Origin: Bacillus sp. EB600
Lineage (GTDB): Bacteria; Bacillota; Bacilli; Bacillales; Cytobacillaceae
Assembly (NCBI RefSeq): GCF_024494385.1
Contig: NZ_JAEVLT010000005.1
Location: 1-64,000 of the forward strand
Length of the DNA stretch: 64,000 bases
Direction: 5' to 3'
Both the position numbers and the translations under genes were made by a program. Numbering within the stretch: position 1 is the stretch's first letter; each line of letters begins with the position of its first letter. The notes below the pieces were generated by a model. The model searched no databases. It had not been told where the DNA came from and worked only from the letters and a program-made list of their open reading frames with translations. Below, piece after piece: positions 53,266 through 61,855 of the stretch.

Positions 53266-54246
53266 ATGTCCAAAATTCTTATATATGCAAATCAACAGGG
53301 AGAAAGCCTAAGTCAGGGCGCCCGGGAAGCATTGGCATTTGGTTCAAGGCTTGCAACCTCCACCGGTGGGGAAGTAGGAGCTGTTTTATTAGGACCTAAG
53401 GCAATTGTTGGTGCCAAGGAAGCAATTGCCTGTGGAGCACGCAAAAGCTACATCATTCCAGATCCATTGTTGGTAGAGTACGATGTAGACTTATATGTTA
53501 ATAGTCTTAATACTGTATTTCAACAGTGTGACGCCGAGGTTTTGATCTTACCATTTGACAGAATGGGTAAAGATCTTGTAGGTCGTCTAGCCACCCGTAT
53601 CGGAGCATCTGCGATTACAGAAGTCGTTGATTTTGTATCGGAGGGCACTAAGCAAAAGTGGATTCGTCCAATTTACGGTGATAAGGCTTTTGGGGAGTAT
53701 ACGACCACTCGTCCAAAGGTTGTTGTGGGCATCCGCCAAAAGAGTCAAGAACCGGCTAACCCTGACGCAGCCCGTTCAGGTGAAATCGTTCCGGTTGATT
53801 TTTCCGTTTCCGAAGATATGGTTGTAACCAAGCTGGTTGTAAAGATTCAGTCAGCCTTATCTGATATTCGGCTTGAAGATGCTCGGATTATCATCTCAGG
53901 CGGCCGCGGTCTCGAAGGTCCCGATGGTTTTAAACATCTAGAAATCCTCGCAGATCTATTGGGCGGGACGGTCGGGGCATCCCGTGCCGCCTGTGACGCC
54001 GGGTGGGTTCCGTCTAATCTGCAGGTCGGTCAAACTGGAGCGGTTGTTGGTCCGGATCTTTATATCGCGGTTGGAATTTCGGGGGCCAGTCAGCATCTGG
54101 CGGGCATTACCAATGCGAAAACTGTTGTTGCGATCAACACAGATCCTGAGGCAGCTATTTTTAAACGGGCCAATCTTGGAGTGATTGCTGACTACAAAAC
54201 TGTCATCCCGGCTCTTACAGAAAAGCTGAAAAAGGTGTTAGTTTAG
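53266..54246 (+). CDS. etfA: electron transfer flavoprotein alpha subunit, set 2
   Basis: 326 residues; the FAD domain is conserved (GASRAACDAGWVPSNLQVGQ, then [34 protein letters not shown]). ATG 53266 follows AGGAGGTGATC, so the GTG at 53254 is part of the ribosome site. There is no second FadF-like gene next to it; reduced ETF may use the membrane enzyme encoded at 34521. Last gene of the catabolic island. Confidence 0.94.
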   Translation: MSKILIYANQQGESLSQGAREALAFGSRLATSTGGEVGAVLLGPKAIVGAKEAIACGARKSYIIPDPLLVEYDVDLYVNSLNTVFQQCDAEVLILPFDRMGKDLVGRLATRIGASAITEVVDFVSEGTKQKWIRPIYGDKAFGEYTTTRPKVVVGIRQKSQEPANPDAARSGEIVPVDFSVSEDMVVTKLVVKIQSALSDIRLEDARIIISGGRGLEGPDGFKHLEILADLLGGTVGASRAACDAGWVPSNLQVGQTGAVVGPDLYIAVGISGASQHLAGITNAKTVVAINTDPEAAIFKRANLGVIADYKTVIPALTEKLKKVLV

Positions 54247-54278
54247 AAGTAATATATGAAGGAAACTTCAGCACAAAA

Positions 54279-54318
54279 CTAAAATTCGTCACTAAATTAG
54301 GTGACGAATTTTAGTCAA
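54279..54318 (+). terminator. terminator after second etfBA
   Basis: A perfect 14-bp stem (CTAAAATTCGTCAC and its complement at 54301-54314) with an eight-base loop; the following tract is only partly T-rich. Confidence 0.8.
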
Positions 54319-54368
54319 AATTTAATGTAAACGCATACATTGTTTATAAGACAATGGAGGTGTTGAAA

Positions 54369-54530
54369 ATGCTTTTTTCCTATAGCTCCGATTATATAAA
54401 ATATCTAAATGACCCGGATTGTAATGGAATGAATTATGATCAATGGAAGGATAAGAAAATGCGTCAAGAATTGAAAAAAAACAGCAATAAGAAAAAACCT
54501 TTCCATGGATATTCAAAATATAACTACTAA
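54369..54530 (+). CDS. small hypothetical protein, 53 residues
   Basis: A short open frame starting ATG 54369, nine bases after GGAGGTG. The protein begins MLFSYSSDYIKYLNDPDCNG and ends in a lysine-rich, aromatic tail (KKKPFHGYSKYNY). No membrane segment, no recognised family. The good ribosome site and a terminator directly at the stop codon argue that it is real. No link to neighbours is apparent. Confidence 0.6.
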   Translation: MLFSYSSDYIKYLNDPDCNGMNYDQWKDKKMRQELKKNSNKKKPFHGYSKYNY

Positions 54531-54555
54531 GCGCCAATTGGCGCTTTTATTTAAT
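54531..54555 (+). terminator. terminator of the small protein gene
   Basis: GCGCCAATTGGCGC directly after the stop codon, then TTTTATTT. Confidence 0.75.
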
Positions 54556-54565
54556 TTCACGTTTT

Positions 54566-54596
54566 GCTCTAAAGGTATCGACTTTAGGGCTTTTTG
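54566..54596 (+). terminator. second hairpin terminator
   Basis: GCTCTAAAG and CTTTAGGGC arms with a seven-base loop, followed by TTTTTG. Confidence 0.6.
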
Positions 54597-54741
54597 TATA
54601 TAAAAGGAATACATTTGCAACTAAAAATTATATACACTCAATTTCAAGTAGTGGGAAATAATGACAACGAATGTTAAAATAACAAAATAGACAAATACTC
54701 AACCATTAACCATTTAACTAAATGAGGGGATTGTAGGAATA

Positions 54742-55683
54742 ATGTTAAAAAAAATAACAGATGACATTTATCAACTTGTTGTCCGTTTTCCTTTTGGTAT
54801 GCGTGAAGTAAACAGTTATTTATTTAAAGGAGAAAAGGGCTTCACAGTTATCGATACAGGCAGCTATGCCAAAGAGTCAATTGATATCTGGGAACGAACA
54901 CTTGCATCCGGTGTTAAGGTAGAAAAAGTAGTATTGACTCATGCACATCCAGACCATATTGGTCTTGCCGGCTGGTTTCAGGAGCGTTTTAATGTTCCTG
55001 TTTTTATCTCTTCATTGGGTTATAAAGAAATGCAGAGATTAAGACTGCAAAAATACGATAAAAACAAGCTTCATCTCTTATTCCAACAGCATGATGGTCC
55101 GGAAATACCTGAAAATATTATGCAGATGGAAGAATCTGCTTATGATTTTGAGCCTGATGGATTATTTGAAAAAAATCAGACCATTCAACTTGGCAGTAGC
55201 TTTTATGAAACGATTTGGACTCCAGGACATGCTCCGGACCATATCTGCTTTTATCATCATGATCAGCAAATTATGGTTGTGGGGGATCATGTTTTAAATA
55301 ACATATCACCAATTATTCTCATTCCATCAGAGGATGATGGGAATCCACTTAAGGACTATTTTTCCTCATTAGAGTCAATTAAAAGATATCCCATTGTATT
55401 TGCTCTCCCTGGACATGGTGATTTAATTTACCATTTTAAAAATAGAGTTGAAGAAATTACTGCCAGGCATCATCATCGTTTACAGCAAACATTGGATTTA
55501 GTAAAAAGCGTAGAAAAAACAGCTGGGCAGGTTTGCCAAGAGGTTTATGGAAAGCTTAGTATCAGTAAGTTGATCAGCCCATTTATTGCGACAATTACGC
55601 GTTTCTTATATCTTGAATCTATAGGAAAAGTTGAAAAAGAGATGAAGAATGGGAAGATCTATTACCGGGCAAGCAGTAAATAA
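54742..55683 (+). CDS. metallo-beta-lactamase-fold hydrolase
   Basis: 313 residues. VIDTGSYAKES, LTHAHPDHIGLAGW (the HxHxDH zinc motif), TPGHAPDHICFY, VVGDHVL and LPGHGDLI give all metal ligands of the MBL fold. After about residue 230 comes a helical/winged-helix-like tail (QTLDLVKSVEKTAGQVCQEV) as in LACTB2-like proteins. Such enzymes hydrolyse thioesters, RNA or other esters; substrate here unknown. Single-gene unit with AGGGG ribosome site, outside the catabolic island. Confidence 0.85.
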   Translation: MLKKITDDIYQLVVRFPFGMREVNSYLFKGEKGFTVIDTGSYAKESIDIWERTLASGVKVEKVVLTHAHPDHIGLAGWFQERFNVPVFISSLGYKEMQRLRLQKYDKNKLHLLFQQHDGPEIPENIMQMEESAYDFEPDGLFEKNQTIQLGSSFYETIWTPGHAPDHICFYHHDQQIMVVGDHVLNNISPIILIPSEDDGNPLKDYFSSLESIKRYPIVFALPGHGDLIYHFKNRVEEITARHHHRLQQTLDLVKSVEKTAGQVCQEVYGKLSISKLISPFIATITRFLYLESIGKVEKEMKNGKIYYRASSK

Positions 55684-55849
55684 CGAAACCATTATTTCTT
55701 TCAATCAATCTATTTTTTTCGTCTAGTAAGGTTATTCGTGCCCCTCGACATGAAAAAAGGGGAGGGAAAGCATGAAAAATGCTGGATTACCTAATTATTA
55801 CCTGTCTTCGTGAATAATGACCACTACTAAAACTAACCAACTAGTTATA

Positions 55850-55887
55850 AAACTGATTGGCCTTAATGCTAACCAGTTTTTTTGCAT
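55850..55887. terminator. probable bidirectional terminator between convergent genes
   Basis: AAACTG...TTGG and CTAACCAGTTT pair imperfectly; T-rich on the plus side. It lies between the convergent MBL-fold and LysR genes. The rest of the 234-base gap shows nothing supported. Confidence 0.5.
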
Positions 55888-55917
55888 TTACATATGATGT
55901 AGGTAAATATCCTTTTA

Positions 55918-56805
55918 TTAATTTGGCCATTTGGCATTTAGCGCATCTAGAAACGTTATCACGTTCTTCTTGTCTTGCATAATTGGGGAGTAAATATAGG
56001 ATAGCGTTCGCGTAAAGGAATGGTTTTTTAACTTTATAATCGAAAGATTGCCATGCTGGACATCTCGCTCAATTACGCTGCGGGATAGGAGCGATAGACC
56101 TAACCCGTTCATAAGTGTTTCCTTAATTCCTTGATTACTGCTGATTGTAAGCAGGGATTTTACCTTCAAGCCATTTGAACGAATAACATGGTTTAGGTAT
56201 TGACCCGTTCCAGAACCAATTTCTCTGGTTACCCATGCTTGATTCTGAAGATCAGCCATTGTAACTTTAGATTTTCTGGCGAGGACATGATCGTTCGATG
56301 AGACAATAAATAATTCGTCTTGCATAAAAGCGTGGACAGATACTTCCTTTTCGTTTGTATGTCCCTCAATTAAGCCGACGTCTACTTGGAATAATTTGAC
56401 GGAATGAACGATTTCTTCGGTATTGCCGATGACCACATGAAGTTCAAGTTCTGGATAGTTTTTTTGAAGATCATAAAGTAAGGAAGGCAGTATGTATTCA
56501 CCAATCGTAAAGCTGGCACCAATTTTTAATTTCCCTTTTATGGAGTTATGATGTTCTAAAATGTCTTGTTTCGTTTGTTCGTATATCGTGATCATTTGCC
56601 GTGCCCGTTTGTATAAAATCTCGCCAGTTGGTGTGATTTTCAAGTATTTTGGTGAACGTTGAAATAACTTCGTCTGGAATTCTTTTTCTAAATTTTTTAT
56701 GTGTAAACTGACACTTGGTTGCGACATTAGAAGGATTTCGGCCGTTTTGGTAAAGTTTTTTACTTCCGCAAGGGTAACAAGTGTTTTTAACTCTTCATAG
56801 TACAA
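55918..56805 (-). CDS. cysL: LysR-family activator of sulfite reductase genes, CysL-like
   Basis: 295 residues: N-terminal winged helix (YYEELKTLVTLAEVKNFTKT, SQPSVSLHIKNLEKEF) and a periplasmic-binding-like effector domain (KLKIGASFTIGEYILPSLLY). It is divergent from cysJ across a 290-base gap. In B. subtilis CysL (YwfK) is the LysR activator of cysJI and lies next to it, so the assignment rests on family plus context. It probably activates cysJI and controls itself from the shared region. Confidence 0.85.
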   Translation of the reverse strand: MYYEELKTLVTLAEVKNFTKTAEILLMSQPSVSLHIKNLEKEFQTKLFQRSPKYLKITPTGEILYKRARQMITIYEQTKQDILEHHNSIKGKLKIGASFTIGEYILPSLLYDLQKNYPELELHVVIGNTEEIVHSVKLFQVDVGLIEGHTNEKEVSVHAFMQDELFIVSSNDHVLARKSKVTMADLQNQAWVTREIGSGTGQYLNHVIRSNGLKVKSLLTISSNQGIKETLMNGLGLSLLSRSVIERDVQHGNLSIIKLKNHSFTRTLSYIYSPIMQDKKNVITFLDALNAKWPN

Positions 56806-56943
56806 AAGGATCCCGCCCTCTTATTAGTAATTTTAATAGTAATGATAATTTATATGTATTTTACTAATGTTTTGTCTTCGGGTAAAGTACAAGTAGAAAA
56901 CTTTTTAAGAATCTAAACGGGAATAAATAAAAATTATTTCATT

Positions 56944-56993
56944 TTTTAATTAATTAAAACCAACTTGACTTATAGGAATAGTAAAACTATTAT
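56944..56993 (+). promoter_or_regulatory. cysJI promoter with adjacent palindrome (candidate CysL site)
   Basis: TTGACT (56965-56970), a 17-base spacer and TATTAT (56988-56993). Five bases upstream of the -35, TTTTAATTAATTAAAA (56944-56959) is a perfect 16-bp palindrome, where a LysR activator would bind. The promoter is seen directly; its use by CysL is inference. Confidence 0.65.
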
Positions 56994-57097
56994 AATAGTA
57001 ATAACCTTTTACTGAAAAATGAAAAGATTTGTCGAATCCCGTAAGTTCTAATAAAATAAATAATGGAAAGTTATATTCCTTTGTGAGGTGGAAATCT

Positions 57098-58918
57098 TTG
57101 CAACTTCAAGTATTAAATAGTCCCTTTAATCAGGAACAGGCAGAGCTCCTAAACCGGCTTCTGCCAACATTAACCGAATCGCAAAAAATCTGGCTCAGCG
57201 GTTATCTGACTGCTTTCCAGCCAGCATCTGTTCTTGGAAAAACTGAGGCAGTAACAGGAGTGCTTCCTACGGAGAACGCCGGGAAGGTAATTTCAAAAGA
57301 AGTAACAATTCTGTTCGGATCACAAACAGGAAATGCAGCTGGACTTGCAAAGAAAGCTGCGAAAACTCTTGAGGGGAACGGTTTTCAAGTAACTGTATCT
57401 GCCATGAGTGATTTTAAACCTAATAATTTAAAGAAAGTACAGAACCTGCTCGTAATTGCAAGTACACAAGGAGAAGGCGAGCCGCCTGATAATGCCATTT
57501 CATTTCATGAGTTCCTTCATGGTAAACGGGCTCCAAAACTTGATGGACTGAACTTTTCTATTCTGGCGCTTGGCGACAGTTCGTATGAGTTCTTCTGTCA
57601 AGTGGGAAAAGACTTTGATAAGCGATTGGAAGAGCTTGGCGGAACCAGGCTTTATCCGCGCTTTGACTGCGACGTTGATTACGATGAACCGGCTGCAGAA
57701 TGGCTTGAAGGTGTACTTGGCAGCTTGAAGGATGCTCAAGGCGAAAGTGTAGAACCTATAGCAGCAACTGCACCTCAAGCAGTGGAAACTGAGTACTCAA
57801 GAACGAATCCGTTTAGAGCTGAAGTGTTAGAAAATATAAATTTAAATGGGCGTGGGTCAAGTAAAGAAACGCATCATCTTGAAATTTCTCTTGAAGGATC
57901 CGGTCTTACCTACCAACCGGGGGATGCCCTTGGTATCTATCCTGAAAACGATCCGATACTAGTTGATTTGCTATTAAAGGAATTGAACTTAGATCCACAG
58001 GAAACGGTAACCATTAATAAACAGGGAGATGTTCGTGCGCTTAAAGAAGCACTTACTTCTTACTATGAAGTAACAGTCCTAACCAAACCACTTTTAGAAA
58101 AGATTGCACAGCTTTCTGCAAATGAGAAATTAAAAGAGCTTCTCTCAGCAGGTAATGAAGATGAAGTGAAAGCTTATATCCATGGACGTGATTTAGTTGA
58201 TTTAGTTCGTGACTTTGGTCCGTGGGGCAGCTCAGCACAAGAGTTTGTTTCTGTGCTTCGCAAAATTCCAGCCCGTCTTTATTCGATTGCCAGCAGCCTC
58301 GCTGCAAATCCAGAGGAAGTTCATTTAACGATCGGTGCGCTTCGCTATGAGGCAAATGGCCGTAAGCGTAAAGGTGTATGTTCGACATTATGTGCAGAAC
58401 GATTAGAGCCAGGGGATACACTGCCGATTTTCATTCAGCATAACGATAATTTTAAACTTCCAGCCAATCCGGATGCGCCGATCATAATGGTTGGACCGGG
58501 AACAGGTGTAGCACCATTCCGCGCCTTTATGCAGGAACGTGAAGAAACTGGGGTATCAGGAAAATCCTGGATGTTCTTTGGCGACCAGCATTTTAGAACT
58601 GATTTCCTTTACCAGACTGAATGGCAAAAATGGGTCAAAAATGGTGTGCTGACAAAAATGGATGTGGCATTCTCACGAGATAAAGATGAAAAAGTATATG
58701 TACAGCACCGTATGCTTGAGCAAAGCAAAGAATTGTTCGAATGGCTGCAACAAGGTGCATATGTTTACATTTGCGGTGATGAAAAACATATGGCACATGA
58801 TGTTCATAACACTTTACTTAAGATTATTGAAACTGAAGGCGGCATGAGTCCTGAAGCAGCCGCAGACTATCTTGCTAATATGCAACAGCAAAAACGTTAT
58901 CAACGTGATGTATACTGA
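57098..58918 (+). CDS. cysJ: sulfite reductase (NADPH) flavoprotein, CysJ
   Basis: 606 residues. Flavodoxin-like FMN domain (about 65-215: VTILFGSQTGNAAGLAKKAA, STQGEGEPPDNAISF, LALGDSSYEFFCQ), then FAD-binding domain (ARLYSIASSL, GVCSTLCAERL) and NADPH domain (MVGPGTGVAPFRAFMQ, YVYICGDEKHMAHDV). It passes electrons from NADPH to CysI. The N terminus QLQVLNSPFNQEQAELLNRL matches B. subtilis CysJ, which fixes the start at TTG 57098 after GAGGTGG rather than the open frame start at 57029. cysI follows 25 bases later. Confidence 0.96.
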   Translation: MQLQVLNSPFNQEQAELLNRLLPTLTESQKIWLSGYLTAFQPASVLGKTEAVTGVLPTENAGKVISKEVTILFGSQTGNAAGLAKKAAKTLEGNGFQVTVSAMSDFKPNNLKKVQNLLVIASTQGEGEPPDNAISFHEFLHGKRAPKLDGLNFSILALGDSSYEFFCQVGKDFDKRLEELGGTRLYPRFDCDVDYDEPAAEWLEGVLGSLKDAQGESVEPIAATAPQAVETEYSRTNPFRAEVLENINLNGRGSSKETHHLEISLEGSGLTYQPGDALGIYPENDPILVDLLLKELNLDPQETVTINKQGDVRALKEALTSYYEVTVLTKPLLEKIAQLSANEKLKELLSAGNEDEVKAYIHGRDLVDLVRDFGPWGSSAQEFVSVLRKIPARLYSIASSLAANPEEVHLTIGALRYEANGRKRKGVCSTLCAERLEPGDTLPIFIQHNDNFKLPANPDAPIIMVGPGTGVAPFRAFMQEREETGVSGKSWMFFGDQHFRTDFLYQTEWQKWVKNGVLTKMDVAFSRDKDEKVYVQHRMLEQSKELFEWLQQGAYVYICGDEKHMAHDVHNTLLKIIETEGGMSPEAAADYLANMQQQKRYQRDVY

Positions 58919-58943
58919 TTTATGATTGAAGGGAGTAATTTAA

Positions 58944-60665
58944 ATGGTGAACCCAAATTTAAAAGCGCCGGATGGACCGCCAAGTGATGTGGAGCGGATC
59001 AAAAGAGAAAGTAATTATTTGCGCGGTACCCTGAAGGAGGTCATGCTTGATCGCCTTAGCGCAGGAATTCCTGATGATGACAACCGCCTGATGAAGCATC
59101 ATGGCAGCTACTTGCAGGATGACCGGGATCTTCGGAATGAACGTCAAAAGCAAAAGCTTGAGCCTGCCTATCAATTCATGCTCCGCGTCCGCTTGCCTGG
59201 GGGGGTAGCTACACCGGAACAATGGCTTGTTTTGGATGAACTTGCTGATCAAAATGGTAACGGAACCTTAAAAATAACGACACGCCAAACATGGCAAATG
59301 CATGGAATTTTAAAATGGAATATGAAAGACACGATTCAAAGAATTCATGCTACTCTTTTAGATACGATTGCTGCCTGCGGCGATGTGAACAGGAACGTCT
59401 TGTGTACACCGAATCCATATCAATCGGAGATCCATTCCGAAGTATATGAATATGCAAAGTATTTAAGTGATTATTTATTGCCGCGGACAAGAGCGTACCA
59501 TCAAGTCTGGCTTGATGAAGAATTAGTTGCTGGGACACCAGAAGTGGAAGAAGAAGTTGAGCCGATGTACGGACCGCTTTATTTACCGCGGAAGTTTAAA
59601 ATTGGTATTGCTGTACCGCCAACAAATGATATTGATGTCTTTGCGAATGACCTGGCATTGATTGCGATTATTGAAGATGGCAAGCTAATTGGCTTTAACG
59701 TAGGAATCGGCGGCGGTATGGGTTCAACTCATGGTGACAAAGCAACATATCCACAGATCGCCAAAGTCATCGGTTTCTGTACACCTGATCAGATTGTTGA
59801 ATTAGCGGAAAAAACAATTACGATCCAACGTGACTATGGAAATCGTTCTGTCCGTAAAAATGCCCGTTTCAAATATACAGTTGACCGTCTTGGCCTGGAA
59901 ACAGTAAAAGAAGAACTTGAAAGCCGTCTTGGCTGGAAACTGGGTGAAGCAAAACCGTATCATTTTGAAAGCAACGGAGATCGCTATGGCTGGGTTAAAG
60001 GAGTTCAAGGAAAATGGCATTTGACCTTGTTTATCCAAAACGGCCGCGTTGCTGATTTTGAAGATTATAAGCTGAAGACCGCATTGCGTGAAATCGCTAA
60101 AGTCCATACTGGTGAATTCCGTTTAACAACAAACCAAAACGTAATCATTGCTAATGTATCAAGCCAGAAAAAGAAAAAGATTAATGAGCTGATCGAGCAA
60201 TATGGTTTGACTGATGGCAGTCAATATTCCGCACTACGCCGTAGCTCAATGGCCTGTGTGGCATTTCCAACATGCGGTTTGGCAATGGCCGAATCAGAAC
60301 GTTATTTACCTAAGTTAATTGATAAGATTGATGAGATTATCGACGAAAATGGTCTGCGAAACGAAGAAATTACAATTCGTATGACCGGTTGTCCAAACGG
60401 TTGTGCCCGCCCGGGTCTTGGCGAAATTGCCTTTATGGGTAAAGCGGTTGGCAAATACAACATGTATCTAGGTGCCGCTTTCGACGGCAGCCGTCTAAAT
60501 AAAATGTACCGTGAAAATATTGGCGAAGAAGAAATTTTAAGCGAAATGCATATGCTTCTTTCCCGTTATGCGAAAGAGCGTGAGGATGGCGAACACTTTG
60601 GTGACTTTGTTATCCGCGCCGGCATTATTAAAGCAACAACAGACGGTACTAATTTTCACGATTAA
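58944..60665 (+). CDS. cysI: sulfite reductase hemoprotein, CysI
   Basis: 573 residues. Two sulfite/nitrite reductase half-domains precede each siroheme-binding part ([26 protein letters not shown]). The [4Fe-4S]-siroheme ligands are CVAFPTC and CPNGC (in [16 protein letters not shown]). It reduces sulfite to sulfide with six electrons from CysJ. In this organism sulfate released by the surface sulfatase could also enter this route. Confidence 0.96.
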   Translation: MVNPNLKAPDGPPSDVERIKRESNYLRGTLKEVMLDRLSAGIPDDDNRLMKHHGSYLQDDRDLRNERQKQKLEPAYQFMLRVRLPGGVATPEQWLVLDELADQNGNGTLKITTRQTWQMHGILKWNMKDTIQRIHATLLDTIAACGDVNRNVLCTPNPYQSEIHSEVYEYAKYLSDYLLPRTRAYHQVWLDEELVAGTPEVEEEVEPMYGPLYLPRKFKIGIAVPPTNDIDVFANDLALIAIIEDGKLIGFNVGIGGGMGSTHGDKATYPQIAKVIGFCTPDQIVELAEKTITIQRDYGNRSVRKNARFKYTVDRLGLETVKEELESRLGWKLGEAKPYHFESNGDRYGWVKGVQGKWHLTLFIQNGRVADFEDYKLKTALREIAKVHTGEFRLTTNQNVIIANVSSQKKKKINELIEQYGLTDGSQYSALRRSSMACVAFPTCGLAMAESERYLPKLIDKIDEIIDENGLRNEEITIRMTGCPNGCARPGLGEIAFMGKAVGKYNMYLGAAFDGSRLNKMYRENIGEEEILSEMHMLLSRYAKEREDGEHFGDFVIRAGIIKATTDGTNFHD

Positions 60666-60674
60666 TTATAATTG

Positions 60675-60706
60675 GAGGCAGGAATTATTTCCTGCCTCTA
60701 TTTATT
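60675..60706 (+). terminator. terminator of cysJI
   Basis: GAGGCAGGAA and TTCCTGCCTC arms with a short loop, then TATTTATTTT. Confidence 0.88.
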
Positions 60707-60767
60707 TTGATTAAACTCAAACTACATTAATCCTATAAGAAAGGTATTAATAATTTTCAAAAACTTA

Positions 60768-60796
60768 TTGATTTTAGAGAAAGTCTATATTATGAT
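60768..60796 (+). promoter_or_regulatory. candidate promoter of the Rrf2-sulfate transport unit
   Basis: TTGATT (60768-60773), a 17-base spacer and TATGAT (60791-60796). If used, the Rrf2 mRNA has a leader of about 235 bases. The leader contains one small hairpin (TCCCAG...CTGGGA near 60961-60978) but no riboswitch I can name. Confidence 0.5.
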
Positions 60797-61037
60797 ATTT
60801 AAAATAGTATTCCCATCTAGTTAATCGGAATTAATTTTTCTAAAATTGTGGCTGATCAGAAAACCTGAAAGACACTGTTCTTTTTAATTAGGTTAGGAAC
60901 CCTTTAACCATTTAATTGCATATATTTTATTACTGACCTAAAACATGTTTGAAACTTTTGTCCCAGGAGAATCTGGGATACATTCTTATCAGTGAATCTT
61001 GACTGAAATACTCAACATTCAATTTAGGAGGATCACA

Positions 61038-61508
61038 ATGAAGGTATCGAGTAAAGGAGAATATGCATTGCGTGCATTACTCTTACTTGGAAACCACCAA
61101 GGAAAAGTACTAGGGATTCAGGAAATTTCTGATAAGACGTTAGTTAGTGTTCATTACTTGGAACAATTACTCCTTCAATTAAAAAAGCTGAGCTATGTTA
61201 CCAGCAAAAGGGGAGCAAAAGGTGGTTACATGCTTCATATGAATGCTGAAGAAATCATAATTGGTGATGTGATTCGAGAGCTGGAGGGTCCTTTATCACC
61301 AATGAGCTGTGCTTCCATCACGAAGTATGAACCTTGTCCTTTAGAGGTGGGATGTCAATTAAAGCCGTTGTGGACTTTGATAAGAGATACAATTGCATTT
61401 GTTTTGGAGCGAACAACACTTGAAGATTTATTGCAAAATCGAGTGACAAAGCTAGAAGGAGATGATTTGGTTGTCATTAAAAGGAAGTTTGGACCAACAG
61501 GTGATTGA
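61038..61508 (+). CDS. Rrf2-family regulator with three cysteines
   Basis: 156 residues: winged helix at the N terminus (KGEYALRALLLLGNHQGKVL, then LVSVHYLEQLLLQLKKLSYV, RGAKGGYML). Its C-terminal part holds Cys residues spaced C-x8-C-x5-C (SCASITKYEPCPLEVGC), as in Fe-S-binding Rrf2 proteins such as IscR, NsrR and RirA; B. subtilis CymR lacks this trio. It may sense sulfur supply or cluster status and control the sulfate transport genes downstream. ATG 61038 follows TTAGGAGG. Its last codons overlap the next small gene. Confidence 0.85.
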   Translation: MKVSSKGEYALRALLLLGNHQGKVLGIQEISDKTLVSVHYLEQLLLQLKKLSYVTSKRGAKGGYMLHMNAEEIIIGDVIRELEGPLSPMSCASITKYEPCPLEVGCQLKPLWTLIRDTIAFVLERTTLEDLLQNRVTKLEGDDLVVIKRKFGPTGD

Positions 61509-61665
61509 AAAAATAGCAAGCTTATTGGAAGGTTTGGAGTTTGGTACAGTGCAAATAACTGTCCATGATTCCCAAATTACTCAAATTGATCGAGTAGAAA
61601 AGTATCGTTTTCCACTACAGAAAAAAACAAGTCCACAAATTGCTAACAAAAAAATTGGAAATTAG
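61471..61665 (+). CDS. DUF2292 small protein, YezD-like
   Basis: 64 residues; IEKIASLLEGLEFGTVQITV and HDSQITQIDRVEKYRF are the DUF2292 signature (B. subtilis YezD, function unknown, associated with sulfur genes). It overlaps the Rrf2 gene by 38 bases in another frame. GGAG at about 61456 favours the TTG at 61471 over ATG 61462. Overlap suggests translational coupling with the regulator. Confidence 0.75.
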   Translation: MSLKGSLDQQVIEKIASLLEGLEFGTVQITVHDSQITQIDRVEKYRFPLQKKTSPQIANKKIGN

Positions 61666-61723
61666 CATTCGCTTTAAAACGGTGGATAATCCAATAAATG
61701 ATACTGCCGATCGGACAGCCGAA

Positions 61724-61790
61724 GGCCCTTTAGTTTAGTACAGTACATGACCATTGTACGTCTATTAAACTATGGGGCTTTTTATTTTGT
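61724..61790 (+). terminator. terminator/attenuator before the sulfate transport genes
   Basis: GGCCC and TAGTTTA (61724-61737) pair with TAAACTA and GGGC (61766-61778), followed by TTTTTATTTT. It lies between the YezD-like gene and the sulfate-binding protein with no promoter visible after it, so it may be a conditional attenuator. The 58 bases before it look structured but match no riboswitch I know. Confidence 0.65.
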
Positions 61791-61855
61791 AAAAAGCCTC
61801 CACAAAAATGGGCCATTTAAAAGCCCTCAAACAAACAAAAAGGGGAGTCAAACCA

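Noticed and set aside
55771..55809. 12-codon frame after a GGGGAGGG sequence
   Set aside because: Too short to support, no conservation information, and it lies between convergent genes.
60980..61010. SAM (S-box) riboswitch start resembling TTATCAGTGA before the Rrf2 gene
   Set aside because: The following conserved GAGGGA and GGCCC elements of an S-box are missing.
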